This document shows positions 7,634 to 15,330 of a stretch of 23,061 nt of DNA, piece after piece. Source of the stretch: CANHBY01 sp031374415. GTDB taxonomy: Bacteria; Pseudomonadota; Gammaproteobacteria; Burkholderiales; Burkholderiaceae_C. The stretch spans positions 1 to 23,061 of the forward strand of contig JANMGB010000057.1 of the NCBI GenBank assembly GCA_031374415.1, given 5' to 3'. The position numbers and the translations under genes are program-made. Within the stretch, counting starts at the first letter, position 1; the number at the start of each line of letters is the position of its first letter. Below the pieces are notes generated by a model that was not told the origin of the DNA, searched no databases, and saw only the letters and a program-made list of their open reading frames with translations.

Positions 7634-8830
7634 ATGCCCGCTCCGTTGCCGCCCCGACAAGTTCAAGTCTTTTTCCGCGTCCCGAATGCCAAGTGCGGCG
7701 TAGCCTATGCCGCCATGCTGGAGGTACGCAGTGAGCGTGGCTCGGTTTCAGTGCGGCGGGTCGCGGTTCCACAGGGGCTGGGCCTGAGCTACGATCCAAT
7801 CACGCGGCTCTTGGAAGGAATGCCGCAACAGGCCGGCGAGCACACGATCCCAGTGCACTGGCAGGACGAGGCCGGAAACACCTTTGTCAATGCCCTGGTG
7901 CTGATCGTGAATGCCAACCCACGCGATCTCTGGAAGACCATCGATCCTGATCCCCGCGACCCTTATTTCAAGCCAAACGAAGACCGGCACTGCCTTGATG
8001 CATCAGGCCGGCGCTTGGCCGCGGCCAGCAAGCGGGGGCGCTCGCATGCGCACACGGGCTCGTTTCGCGACGACGATTTTTACATTGCCCACGATGTTGC
8101 GACCGGCTGGAGTGTGTTGCTTGTGGCGGACGGCGCAGGCAGTGCCAAAAGTTCCCGCCGCGGCGCCGCGCTGGCAGCGCAGCACGCTGGCCGCCACTTA
8201 AGCAGCGCGTTGTCCGGCGCGCAGGGGGCCGCCCTGGTTCAGCTTGCGAATGCTTCGGCGGCGGAATCCGCCGAGGGTGCTTCGGCCTTGAAAGGTGCGC
8301 TGGTCCAACTCTTCAGCCAGGCTGCGTCCTCGGCTGTGCGCCACATCGAGGATGAGGCTTTAGCCCAAAGCGCCGTGGTGCGCGATTACGCCACCACACT
8401 GTTATGCGCTGTGCATCGCGCCACACCGCAAGGCGTGTTCGTGGCCAGTTTCTGGTTGGGTGATGGCGCCATTTGTGCTTACGGCCCGCAGGGTCAGGCC
8501 CTTTTGCTGGGCCAGCCCGACAGCGGTGAGTTCGCAGGCCAGACTCTCTTCTTGGACCGTGCGGTGCTCAATGATTCAAGTGCTGTTCAGGCCCGAATCC
8601 GTTTCAGTCACCATCCTGACTTGACCGCGCTGATGCTCATGACCGATGGCATCTCCGACCCCCACTTCGAGACTGATCGCGCCTTGGCCGACGCGAGCAA
8701 CTGGCAGCGCTTGTGGGCCGAATTGACGCCACTGCTCAAGTCAGTCGACCCTGCCCAGGCGTTGCTGGACTGGATGGATTTTTTCACGCCAGGCCATCAC
8801 GACGACCGCACCCTGGCTTTGTGGTGGTGA
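7634..8830 (+). CDS. PP2C-family serine/threonine phosphatase with Ig-like N-terminal domain
   Basis: This is a 398-aa protein. Residues 1 to about 95 look like an immunoglobulin-like beta-sandwich of the putative-Ig (He_PIG) kind, ending in YDPITRLLEGMPQQAGEHTI (about 53-72) and a final strand. Residues about 135-398 form a PP2C phosphatase domain. Acidic metal-binding residues are visible in RDDDF (146-148), VADGAGS (D166), MTDGISD (D338, D342) and HHDDRT (D390, D391). A TTG at 7622 also opens the frame, but ATG 7634 has a GAG eight bases upstream and is preferred. It should remove phosphate from Ser/Thr residues placed by the kinase encoded 13 bp downstream. It is likely cytoplasmic, as no signal peptide is visible. 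Confidence 0.87.
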   Translation: MPAPLPPRQVQVFFRVPNAKCGVAYAAMLEVRSERGSVSVRRVAVPQGLGLSYDPITRLLEGMPQQAGEHTIPVHWQDEAGNTFVNALVLIVNANPRDLWKTIDPDPRDPYFKPNEDRHCLDASGRRLAAASKRGRSHAHTGSFRDDDFYIAHDVATGWSVLLVADGAGSAKSSRRGAALAAQHAGRHLSSALSGAQGAALVQLANASAAESAEGASALKGALVQLFSQAASSAVRHIEDEALAQSAVVRDYATTLLCAVHRATPQGVFVASFWLGDGAICAYGPQGQALLLGQPDSGEFAGQTLFLDRAVLNDSSAVQARIRFSHHPDLTALMLMTDGISDPHFETDRALADASNWQRLWAELTPLLKSVDPAQALLDWMDFFTPGHHDDRTLALWW

Positions 8831-8843
8831 TGAGAGCCTCCCC

Positions 8844-10343
8844 ATGAACCGCGTTGTGAAGTGCTTGACCACCGATGGCGAACCCATCGAATTCGTAGAC
8901 GACATCGTGGGCTCTGGTGCCATGAAGGAAGTCTATTTCTCCCCTGATAAAACCTATGTGGTGGCGTTCTACAAGGCCGCCCAAGACCTGCAAGCCCGTG
9001 ACCGCCTGCAAATGATCACGGGCAAGTACCGAGACAACATTTTTGGCCAAGCAGCTGGGAGCTACTGGCGGGGGTTGTTTTGCTGGCCTGTGGCCATGGT
9101 TGAGCATGAAGGCCGTATCGGAATCGTCGCGCCCACTTACCCGCAGCATTTCTACTTTGAGCACGGCTCGAAGAACAATGATTTTTTGGGCATCAAGGGA
9201 CGAGAAAAGGAAGGCAAGTGGTTCGCCAGCGCCAACAACCAAAATCGTTTTCTCGACCCGCGGGAGCGTGGCCACTGGCTCAACTATCTGCGCATTGGCA
9301 TCCAGATCGCCCGCGCTGTTCGCCGCCTGCACGCTGCGGGCCTGGCCCACTCCGACCTGTCCTATAAAAACGTGCTGATCGATCCTGTGAATGGCCTGGC
9401 CACCATCATCGACATGGACGGGCTGGTGGTTCCCGGCAAGTATCCGCCCGACGTCGTGGGCACGCCTGATTTCATTGCACCCGAAGTCGTCATGACCCAC
9501 CACCTCGCCAAGGGTGATGCAAACCGTTGTCTGCCCAGCATCGGCACCGATCGCCATGCCTTGGCGGTCTTGATGTACATGTACCTCTTTTACCGACATC
9601 CTTTGCGCGGAAGCTGCGTGTACGATTTGGATGAGCAGCGCGATGAAGCGCTTTCGATGGGCGAGCGGGCTTGTTTCGTTGAGCATCCGAGCGACCCTCG
9701 CAATCGCATCAATCTGGCTCAGGCCAAGCCCACTGAGCTGCCATGGGCGGACACAGACAAGCTCCCCTACACCTTGTCGGGCCCCTACCTGACTCCCTTG
9801 TTCACACGCGCGTTTGTGGACGGGCTACACCAACCCGCGCTGAGACCCACGGCGGATGACTGGGAATCGGCTCTGGTGAGGACGATCGATCTGATCCAAC
9901 CTTGTCAAAATCTGGCATGCGAGCAAAAGTGGTTTGTCTTCGACAACTCGTCGCAACCTGCTTGCCCGTTTTGCGGGCGTCCCCAGATGGGTCAGATCCC
10001 CGTGTTGAACCTCTACTCGGCAAGGGAAGAAGGTCGCTTTCGGCCAGACAATCAGCGGCTGATGGTTTGGACAGGTCAATCGCTGTTCTTATGGCACACC
10101 AACCGGCTGATTGCACCCAACGAGCGACTCACTGAAGAGCAGTTGCGCCGTGTGGGTTATTTCGTTTTCCATGAGGGCGTGTGGTGGCTGGTCAATGAAC
10201 GCCTGCGCGACCTGCGTGATGTCACGACAGGGACTGCCATTCAAGTTGGGGAACAGGTCGAACTCAAAGAAGGGCTGCAATTGCTCTTGTCTCGCGAAGA
10301 GGGCGGGCGGCTGGTGGTCGTGCAGATGGCTCAGGGATCATGA
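8844..10343 (+). CDS. TerY-P triad serine/threonine protein kinase with zinc finger and FHA-like tail
   Basis: This is a 499-aa protein. The kinase domain has a glycine loop GSGAMKEVY (23-31), a likely catalytic Lys44 (VVAFYK), a catalytic loop HSDLSYKNVL (169-178, Asp171 and Asn176), DMDG at 190-193 in the DFG position, and an APE motif (FIAPEV, about 211-216). Ser170 in place of the Arg of HRD makes it a non-RD kinase. A zinc-finger-like CxxxxC...CPFCG segment follows at about 353-379, and the C-terminal ~110 residues resemble a degenerate FHA domain (WWLVNE, then G-x-x-I-x-x-G). The start ATG at 8844 follows the phosphatase stop by 13 bp. Kinase and phosphatase together suggest reversible phosphorylation of a partner, possibly a TerD-type protein; the target is not shown by sequence. 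Confidence 0.88.
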   Translation: MNRVVKCLTTDGEPIEFVDDIVGSGAMKEVYFSPDKTYVVAFYKAAQDLQARDRLQMITGKYRDNIFGQAAGSYWRGLFCWPVAMVEHEGRIGIVAPTYPQHFYFEHGSKNNDFLGIKGREKEGKWFASANNQNRFLDPRERGHWLNYLRIGIQIARAVRRLHAAGLAHSDLSYKNVLIDPVNGLATIIDMDGLVVPGKYPPDVVGTPDFIAPEVVMTHHLAKGDANRCLPSIGTDRHALAVLMYMYLFYRHPLRGSCVYDLDEQRDEALSMGERACFVEHPSDPRNRINLAQAKPTELPWADTDKLPYTLSGPYLTPLFTRAFVDGLHQPALRPTADDWESALVRTIDLIQPCQNLACEQKWFVFDNSSQPACPFCGRPQMGQIPVLNLYSAREEGRFRPDNQRLMVWTGQSLFLWHTNRLIAPNERLTEEQLRRVGYFVFHEGVWWLVNERLRDLRDVTTGTAIQVGEQVELKEGLQLLLSREEGGRLVVVQMAQGS

Positions 10344-10376
10344 CGCAGACTGCCGCCTACAGTAAGATCGAACATG

Positions 10377-10390
10377 GTCTCCCCGGAGAC
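10377..10390. repeat. Inverted repeat upstream of terB
   Basis: GTCTCC-CC-GGAGAC is a six-base inverted repeat with a 2-base centre, lying about 30 bp before the terB start in a 76-bp spacer. It could be an operator half-site pair or a small RNA stem. The centre is too tight for a good hairpin, which slightly favours a protein site. Confidence 0.35.
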
Positions 10391-10419
10391 TCCCACAATC
10401 GATTTCAAGGAGAGTGATG

Positions 10420-10875
10420 ATGTTGAGTTGGCTCAAGGGCAAGGCAACTGAGGTGTCAAACACCCTCAAAGACGAAGTCAAGAAAATCAAAAACCAAAGC
10501 TTTTTGGAGGGTGTGGTTGCCGGCTGCACGTTGGTGGCTTATGCGGACGGCATGGTGCGGCCGGAAGAAAAACAAAAGATGATGGGCTTCATGCGCAACA
10601 GCGATGCGTTGGCAGTTTTTGACGCCGGAGACATCATCAAGTTGTTTGATAAATTCTCAAGCCGGTTTGAGTTTGACCGGGCCATTGGCGAGGGTGATGC
10701 GCTGCAAGCCGTGGGTAAAATCAAAAAGAACGAGTCTGAAAGCCGATTGCTAGTGCGGGTGTGCTGTGCTGTCGGTGCGTCTGACGGCAACTTCGACCCC
10801 ATGGAGCAAGAAGCTGCGCGAAAGATTTGCCGCGAGCTTGGCTTGAACCCCGCAGACTTTGATCTGGCCAAGTGA
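10420..10875 (+). CDS. terB: TerB, tellurite-resistance/stress protein
   Basis: TerB is a small cytoplasmic all-helical protein, here 151 aa, the same as the enterobacterial protein. The two-fold acidic pattern is visible as AYADGMVRPEEKQKMMGF in the first half and GASDGNFDPMEQEA in the second; these Asp/Glu residues form the metal-binding sites of the family. An N-terminal basic helical segment (residues 1-30) precedes the TerB domain. Three starts are close together (GTG 10414, ATG 10417, ATG 10420). AGGAG at 10408-10412 is spaced best for 10420. In Ter systems TerB is thought to link TerD-type proteins with the TerC-type membrane protein. The gene follows the kinase gene by 76 bp. Confidence 0.92.
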   Translation: MLSWLKGKATEVSNTLKDEVKKIKNQSFLEGVVAGCTLVAYADGMVRPEEKQKMMGFMRNSDALAVFDAGDIIKLFDKFSSRFEFDRAIGEGDALQAVGKIKKNESESRLLVRVCCAVGASDGNFDPMEQEAARKICRELGLNPADFDLAK

Positions 10876-11006
10876 TCTGAAGTAGTTCAGTCAATCGTTG
10901 CTGTGCTGGTTCCACCGCGATAGTGAAACTTATCGCGATGAACCTGGTCAATTGTTCCCACACGCGGCCCTGCCGCTTTCCAACCTGTAAAAAAAGGAGA
11001 TCTACC
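10876..11006 (+). promoter_or_regulatory. terB-terD spacer with two hairpins
   Basis: Two inverted repeats lie in this 131-bp spacer. CTGAA-GTAG-TTCAG sits just after the terB stop, and CGCGATA (10916-10922) pairs with TATCGCG (10931-10937) over an 8-base GTGAAACT loop. No T run follows either stem. They could be an internal promoter/operator, or an RNA processing site that sets a separate level for terD. terD itself has a very strong ribosome binding site (AAAAAAAGGAGA). Confidence 0.45.
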
Positions 11007-11585
11007 ATGGCTATCAGCCTTCAAAAGGGCGGTAACGTCAACCTGAGCAAAGAAGCCCCCGGTTTGTCCGAAGTGGCTGTGGGCCTGGGTTGGGATGTGC
11101 GTGCGACCGATGGCGCTGCCTACGACCTGGACGCCAATTGCTTTTTGGTCAATGCCGCAGGCAAGGTTCGCAGCGACAGCGACTTCATTTTTTACAACAA
11201 CAAAAAAAGCGCTGACAACAGTGTTGAGCACATGGGCGACAACCTCTCCGGCGCCGGTGATGGTGATGACGAGGTGGTGGAAGTTCGTCTCAACAAAGTG
11301 GGCGCGGACGTCGAAAAAATTGCGTTCAGCGTCACCATCCATGATGCAGACGCGCGTCGCCAAACTTTTGGTCAAGTGTCCAAGGCCTTCATCCGCGTAG
11401 TCAACAAAGCGGACAACAAAGAGTTGGCTCGCTACGACCTCTCGGAAGACGGCTCCACCGAAACGGCACTGATCTTTGGCGAGCTTTACCGTGCTGGGGC
11501 CGAATGGAAGTTCAAGGCGGTAGGCCAGGGCTTCAAAGGCGGTCTCGGCCCGCTGGCCAAGAGCTTCGGCGTCAATATTGGCTGA
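11007..11585 (+). CDS. terD: TerD-family calcium-binding stress protein (TerD/TerE)
   Basis: This 192-aa protein matches the length and layout of enterobacterial TerD. It opens with MAISLQKGGNVNLSKEAP, has VGLGWD at 25-30, the calcium-binding acidic clusters YDLDAN (39-44) and GDGDDE (84-89), FIFYNNKKSAD (60-70), and the FGELYR..EWKFKAVGQGF end. The N- and C-terminal wording is equally close to TerE, so TerE is the alternative name. The frame is open upstream, but ATG 11007 has AGGAGA six bases before it and begins at the family N-terminus. It acts in the cytoplasm or at the membrane face in chemical stress responses. The terF gene follows after 6 bp. Confidence 0.94.
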   Translation: MAISLQKGGNVNLSKEAPGLSEVAVGLGWDVRATDGAAYDLDANCFLVNAAGKVRSDSDFIFYNNKKSADNSVEHMGDNLSGAGDGDDEVVEVRLNKVGADVEKIAFSVTIHDADARRQTFGQVSKAFIRVVNKADNKELARYDLSEDGSTETALIFGELYRAGAEWKFKAVGQGFKGGLGPLAKSFGVNIG

Positions 11586-11591
11586 TCCACG

Positions 11592-12851
11592 ATGCAAACC
11601 CTGTCCCGCGGTCAGCGACTGAAGCTGACCGACCTCGTTGACACGAGTGTCCCATTCACCATCAGCTTGCAACTGAAGGCCGGCTTTGCCGCTGACTGGG
11701 CCTGTTTTGGCGTGGATGGGCGGGGCGTTCTGGTGGGCGATCCCTACTTGGTGTTCTTCAATCAGTTGGCTACCCCATGCGGCGGCGTCCAATTGCAATT
11801 GAACGCCGAGGGGGCGCAATTTTTGGTGGATCTCGGACGCCTGCCCGCGACGGTAGAGCGTCTGGTGTTCACCGCCACCGTGGACGGTGCTGGGGTGATG
11901 AGCGCGTTGCAGCAGGCCGTGGTCGAAGTTCGTCAGGGTCAGACCGTGCGCAGCTGCTTCACCTTGGCGGGCCAAGACTTAGCCGACGAGAAAGCGCTGC
12001 TGTTGACGGAGATTTACCGCAAAGACAGCGTTTGGCGGCAGGCCGCTTTGGGGGATGGTTTCAAAGGCGGCTTGGCGGCTTTACTCGCTCATTTCGGTGG
12101 TGAAGAGGCGGCTGTATCTGCGCCGGCTCCGGCGCCGCCCCCAGTCAAACTCAGCAAGATGGTGCGGCTTGAGAAAGAGCTGAGCCAAAAAGCCCCGCAC
12201 CTCGTGAGTCTGGTCAAGGCGGCCCATGTCTCGCTCGAAAAGCAGGGCTTGGTCGATCACGTGGCCAAGGTCTGTCTGGTTCTTGACATTTCGGGCTCCA
12301 TGCACGGACTCTATCAACGAGGCGTCGTCCAGCGCATCTGCGAGCGTCTACTGGCGCTGGCCTGCCTGTTCGATGACGACAAGTCCATTGATGTATTTTT
12401 ATTCGACAGCCGCGCCATCGAGGCGGGTGAGATGTCAGTCGACACCATCGATGGTGCCGTGGATCGATTGATCTCCAAGCACAAACTGGGTGGCGGGACC
12501 GACTATGCGCCGGTCATGAACCTGGTTCGCCGTTTTTACAAGGGCACGAGTCTGCCGGTTTACGCGCTGTTCGTGACCGATGGGGCCCCGGGCGACAAGT
12601 CGGCCTCGCAGAAGACCTTGCGCGAGGCGTCCCACGAGGCCATCTTTTGGCAGTTTGTTGGCGTGGGCGCCGAGCGTTTTGATTTTCTGGAGAAGCTCGA
12701 TGATTTGCGCGACAGGTTGATCGACAACGCCGATTTCTTCGCAGTTCGAGACCCGTCCACGCTCAGTGATGATGAGGTCTACCGGCTGCTGCTTCAGGAG
12801 TACCCTGGCTGGCTGCACTTGGCGCGCCAGCAACATCTGATCACTGGCTGA
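11592..12851 (+). CDS. terF: TerF-like fusion of a TerD-like domain with a VWA domain
   Basis: This 419-aa protein has an N-terminal TerD-like domain (about 1-170), a Pro/Ala-rich linker (about 173-185), a short helical stretch and a VWA domain (about 225-415). The VWA metal site is complete: D232-x-S234-x-S236 in LDISGSM, T303 in GGGTDYAP, and D330 in FVTDGAPGD. The TerD-like part keeps the family end (LTEIYR, GDGFKGGLAALLAHFG) but lacks the DLDA and GDGDDE calcium clusters, so calcium binding there is doubtful. The start lies 6 bp after the terD stop without a clear ribosome binding site, which suggests translational coupling. Its VWA domain could connect the TerD proteins to the VWA/phosphatase/kinase genes upstream; this is inference. 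Confidence 0.88.
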   Translation: MQTLSRGQRLKLTDLVDTSVPFTISLQLKAGFAADWACFGVDGRGVLVGDPYLVFFNQLATPCGGVQLQLNAEGAQFLVDLGRLPATVERLVFTATVDGAGVMSALQQAVVEVRQGQTVRSCFTLAGQDLADEKALLLTEIYRKDSVWRQAALGDGFKGGLAALLAHFGGEEAAVSAPAPAPPPVKLSKMVRLEKELSQKAPHLVSLVKAAHVSLEKQGLVDHVAKVCLVLDISGSMHGLYQRGVVQRICERLLALACLFDDDKSIDVFLFDSRAIEAGEMSVDTIDGAVDRLISKHKLGGGTDYAPVMNLVRRFYKGTSLPVYALFVTDGAPGDKSASQKTLREASHEAIFWQFVGVGAERFDFLEKLDDLRDRLIDNADFFAVRDPSTLSDDEVYRLLLQEYPGWLHLARQQHLITG

Positions 12852-12862
12852 CAAGGAGCCTC

Positions 12863-13567
12863 ATGACAACCTTCACGATCACCGATGGGCAAGACCCGTT
12901 CCTGCACGTTTCCCTTGGGCAGGGTGATTCTGTTTTTGCTGAAAGCGATGCCATGGTGATGATGGACGGCACGCTGGATCTGAGCGGCAACATGCAGGGT
13001 GGTTTGCTCAGCGGGCTGGCGCGCCGGCTCGTGGCGGGCGAGTCGCTCTTCACCCAGAAGATCGTGGCCACCCGCGGCTCAGGTGATCTGCTGCTCTCGC
13101 AGGTGGTTCCCGGGGGCTTGCATGTCTTTGATGTGGGCCAACAGCAATTCATGCTCAGCGACGGTGCTTTTCTGGCGGCCGAGACCAGCGTGGAGATCAA
13201 AGTGCGCAGCCAGGGCCTCGGTGGTGGGCTCTTCGGTGGCACAGGGGGGTTTTTCATCATGCAAGCCAGCGGCAAGGGCAAGTTGTGCGTTGGCGGGTTT
13301 GGCTCCCTGTTCCTGCTGAACATCGAGCCGGGCCAAAATCCTGTGATTGACAATGGCCATGTGGTGGCCTGGGACTCGCGTCTGAGTTACGACATGGTGG
13401 CGAGCACTTCGCGCCAGGGTGGCTTGCTGTCTAACCTGGTCAGTAGCCAGACCTCCGGCGAGGGTCTGGTGATGAAGTTTTCCGGTGCTGGGCAAGTGCT
13501 GGTGTGTTCCCGCAAACGTCAGGCGTTTGCCTCGTGGTTGGGTCAACAAATTGGCGCCGGAAGTTAG
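12863..13567 (+). CDS. AIM24 family (TIGR00266-like) protein
   Basis: This 234-aa protein of the AIM24 superfamily should be a beta-rich, repeated-sheet protein without signal peptide or membrane helix. Family features visible are the early L-G-x-G-D-S-V-F-A-E-S-D-A-M segment (about 18-31), a MQGGLLSGLARRLVAGES region (about 44-61), a repeated G-x-G-x-L core and the W-D-S-R-L-S-Y stretch (about 172-178). The biochemical role of bacterial AIM24 proteins is not known. AAGGAG lies a few bases before the ATG. The gene sits inside the ter run, between terF and terZ with 11-bp and 56-bp gaps, so it is almost certainly co-expressed; Gly-rich stretches such as GLGGGLFGGTGG are notable. Confidence 0.85.
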   Translation: MTTFTITDGQDPFLHVSLGQGDSVFAESDAMVMMDGTLDLSGNMQGGLLSGLARRLVAGESLFTQKIVATRGSGDLLLSQVVPGGLHVFDVGQQQFMLSDGAFLAAETSVEIKVRSQGLGGGLFGGTGGFFIMQASGKGKLCVGGFGSLFLLNIEPGQNPVIDNGHVVAWDSRLSYDMVASTSRQGGLLSNLVSSQTSGEGLVMKFSGAGQVLVCSRKRQAFASWLGQQIGAGS

Positions 13568-13623
13568 GATTTCCCATCCTTCTGTAAGGCGCGCCTCTCG
13601 ACAATTTTTCCAAGGAGAAAAGC

Positions 13624-14205
13624 ATGGCAGTGACACTGCAAAAAGGTCAAAAAATTTCGCTGGACAAAGAAGCCGGTGGCTCGTTGACAAAAATTGTGAT
13701 GGGTCTGGGTTGGGATCCAATTAAAAAGAAGGGCCTGTTCGGTTTTGGCAGTTCACAGGTCGAAGTCGATCTGGACGCCTCGTGCGTGATGTTCGATGAG
13801 AAGAAAAGCGTCGTTGACACGGTATGGTTTCGACAACTCACAAGCCGTGATGGCAGCATTCACCATACGGGCGACAACCGTACCGGCGACGGTGATGGTG
13901 ACGACGAACAAATCTTGGTCAATTTGGCCCAGGTGCCTGCCAATGTGTCGGCCGTGGTGTTTGTTGTGAGCAGCTTCACAGGGCAAGATTTCAGCCAAAT
14001 CGACAACGCCACCTGCCGCATTCTCAACGGCCAAAATCAACAAGAAGTCGCCCGCTACAACCTGTCCTGCCAGGGGTCGCACACGGCGCAGATCATGGCT
14101 AAAATTTATCGCCACAGCAATGAGTGGAAAATGCATGCGATCGGCGAAAACTGCTCGGGCCGTACGTTCCAAGACCTGATGCCCTTCATCCTGCCGCACG
14201 TTTGA
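13624..14205 (+). CDS. terZ: TerZ-like calcium-binding stress protein
   Basis: This is a TerD-superfamily protein of 193 aa. It resembles TerZ more than TerD/TerE: it has FGLGWD-like MGLGWDPIKKKGLFGFGSSQ (about 26-45), VDTVWFRQL, an SSFTGQDFSQIDNATCRI segment and a closing GRTFQDL. The calcium clusters are intact as VDLDAS (48-53) and TGDGDGDDE (87-95). The ATG follows CCAAGGAGAAAAGC, a strong ribosome binding site. Cytoplasmic; expected to bind Ca2+ and work with TerD, TerB and the membrane protein in tolerance to chemical or oxidative stress. It is the last Ter protein gene before the biosynthetic block. Confidence 0.93.
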   Translation: MAVTLQKGQKISLDKEAGGSLTKIVMGLGWDPIKKKGLFGFGSSQVEVDLDASCVMFDEKKSVVDTVWFRQLTSRDGSIHHTGDNRTGDGDGDDEQILVNLAQVPANVSAVVFVVSSFTGQDFSQIDNATCRILNGQNQQEVARYNLSCQGSHTAQIMAKIYRHSNEWKMHAIGENCSGRTFQDLMPFILPHV

Positions 14206-14218
14206 TCGGATCCATCTC

Positions 14219-14240
14219 ACACAGCGCCAAGGCGCTGTGT
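14219..14240. terminator. 10-bp hairpin after terZ
   Basis: ACACAGCGCC (14219-14228) pairs perfectly with GGCGCTGTGT (14231-14240) over a 2-base AA centre. It lies 13 bp after the terZ stop in a 123-bp spacer, the longest gap between genes of the cluster after the terB-terD one. No T run follows, so it may be a partial terminator, a pause or an RNase/3'-end stabilising stem between the Ter protein genes and the enzyme genes. Confidence 0.55.
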
Positions 14241-14328
14241 CGTCGATTGCTTGAGCGTCGGGTGATGCGCGCAGTCTGGTTGTTTCGTTGTTGTTTGGCG
14301 CTTCGGCGCATCATCCCAAGGTTTTTTT

Positions 14329-15330
14329 ATGCGTGTCTGGTTCAATCGCCACTTTGCGCTGGTGTACCGCGTCCTGCGACTTATTCGCGACGCTGACATT
14401 GATCAGCGATTCACCCTGATATGCACCCACAAGCACCCCTACTTTGTGGGGTACGCCGCCGCTCACGAGCATGCACGTGAGCCCGAGGGCTTAAGCACGC
14501 AGGACTACGTCAAGTGGTGCTTGGAGTTTGCGGTGGCGCAGCGCGTTGATGTGTTTTTACCCGCCCATGAGGCCAATGCGATTGTGGCTGCGCGGGCTCA
14601 GTTTGAGGCCCGAGGCATCCGCGTCATGGGCGTCGCTGAGGCGCGCACGCTCCCGCGGCTGCACAACAAGGCTTGGGTGTACCGGAAGATGGCCGGGCGT
14701 GTGCCCTTGGCGGCCGCCACACTGATTCGCGATCCGCAGACCCTGCCGGCAGCCATTGAGCACCTTTGGTCGCAGGGCTTTCAAGCTTGCATCAAGCCCA
14801 CCGTATCGATTTACGGCAAGGGCTTTTATCGCCTGATGCCCCCTGACGGTCAACCCAGTCGCAGGAGCATCACACCACAGGCATGGATGGACAGGCATCC
14901 CGGTCGGCGCTGTGCGTCGCAGATGGTCCTGGAGTACCTGCCCGGCCATGAGTTCAGCGTCGACTGCATTGGTGATGCTGGACAGTTGATCACAGGGGTG
15001 GTGCGGAAGAAGTCGCTCACCACGTCAACCCAGTTGCTGGACTGTGCCCCGGAGCTGCTCGCCCACGCGGGTCAGCTCATCGCGCGTTTTGGTCTTAGCG
15101 GACTGGTGAACATCCAGTTCAAGGAAGATCAACACGGCGAACCCAAGCTGCTGGAGATCAATCCCCGAGCGTCTGGCGGCGTGGCCATGAGCTGCCTGTC
15201 AGGCATCAACCTGCCATACCTCGCGCTGTGTGGGGCGGTGGATGGCTATGCAGGCTTGCACATCCCCACACCCCGTCTCGGGTTGCGCGTCACAGAGGTC
15301 GGGATGCCTCTGGTGTTGCCCCATGACTGA
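14329..15330 (+). CDS. ATP-grasp family ligase of the Ter-linked biosynthetic module
   Basis: This 333-aa protein has a carbamoyl-phosphate-synthase-like ATP-grasp fold. A pre-ATP-grasp domain fills about 1-110. Lys156 (ACIKPTVSIYGKGF) is the likely nucleotide-binding Lys, E202 lies in LEYLPGHEFSVD, and the metal/phosphate end motif LLEINPRASGG places E276, N278 and R280. Such enzymes join a carboxylate to an amine or thiol through an acyl-phosphate. The substrate is unknown. The start ATG has AAGG seven bases upstream followed by a T tract. It is the first of five genes that overlap or nearly overlap; the next gene starts 8 bp inside its end. Ter-linked ATP-grasp enzymes are predicted to help build a nucleoside-like compound. 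Confidence 0.87.
   Translation: MRVWFNRHFALVYRVLRLIRDADIDQRFTLICTHKHPYFVGYAAAHEHAREPEGLSTQDYVKWCLEFAVAQRVDVFLPAHEANAIVAARAQFEARGIRVMGVAEARTLPRLHNKAWVYRKMAGRVPLAAATLIRDPQTLPAAIEHLWSQGFQACIKPTVSIYGKGFYRLMPPDGQPSRRSITPQAWMDRHPGRRCASQMVLEYLPGHEFSVDCIGDAGQLITGVVRKKSLTTSTQLLDCAPELLAHAGQLIARFGLSGLVNIQFKEDQHGEPKLLEINPRASGGVAMSCLSGINLPYLALCGAVDGYAGLHIPTPRLGLRVTEVGMPLVLPHD

Noticed and set aside
10887..11975. 362-codon antisense open frame across terD and the terF start
   Set aside because: It covers two well-supported genes on the other strand and its His/Gln/Ala-rich translation resembles no family. High G+C codon bias explains it.
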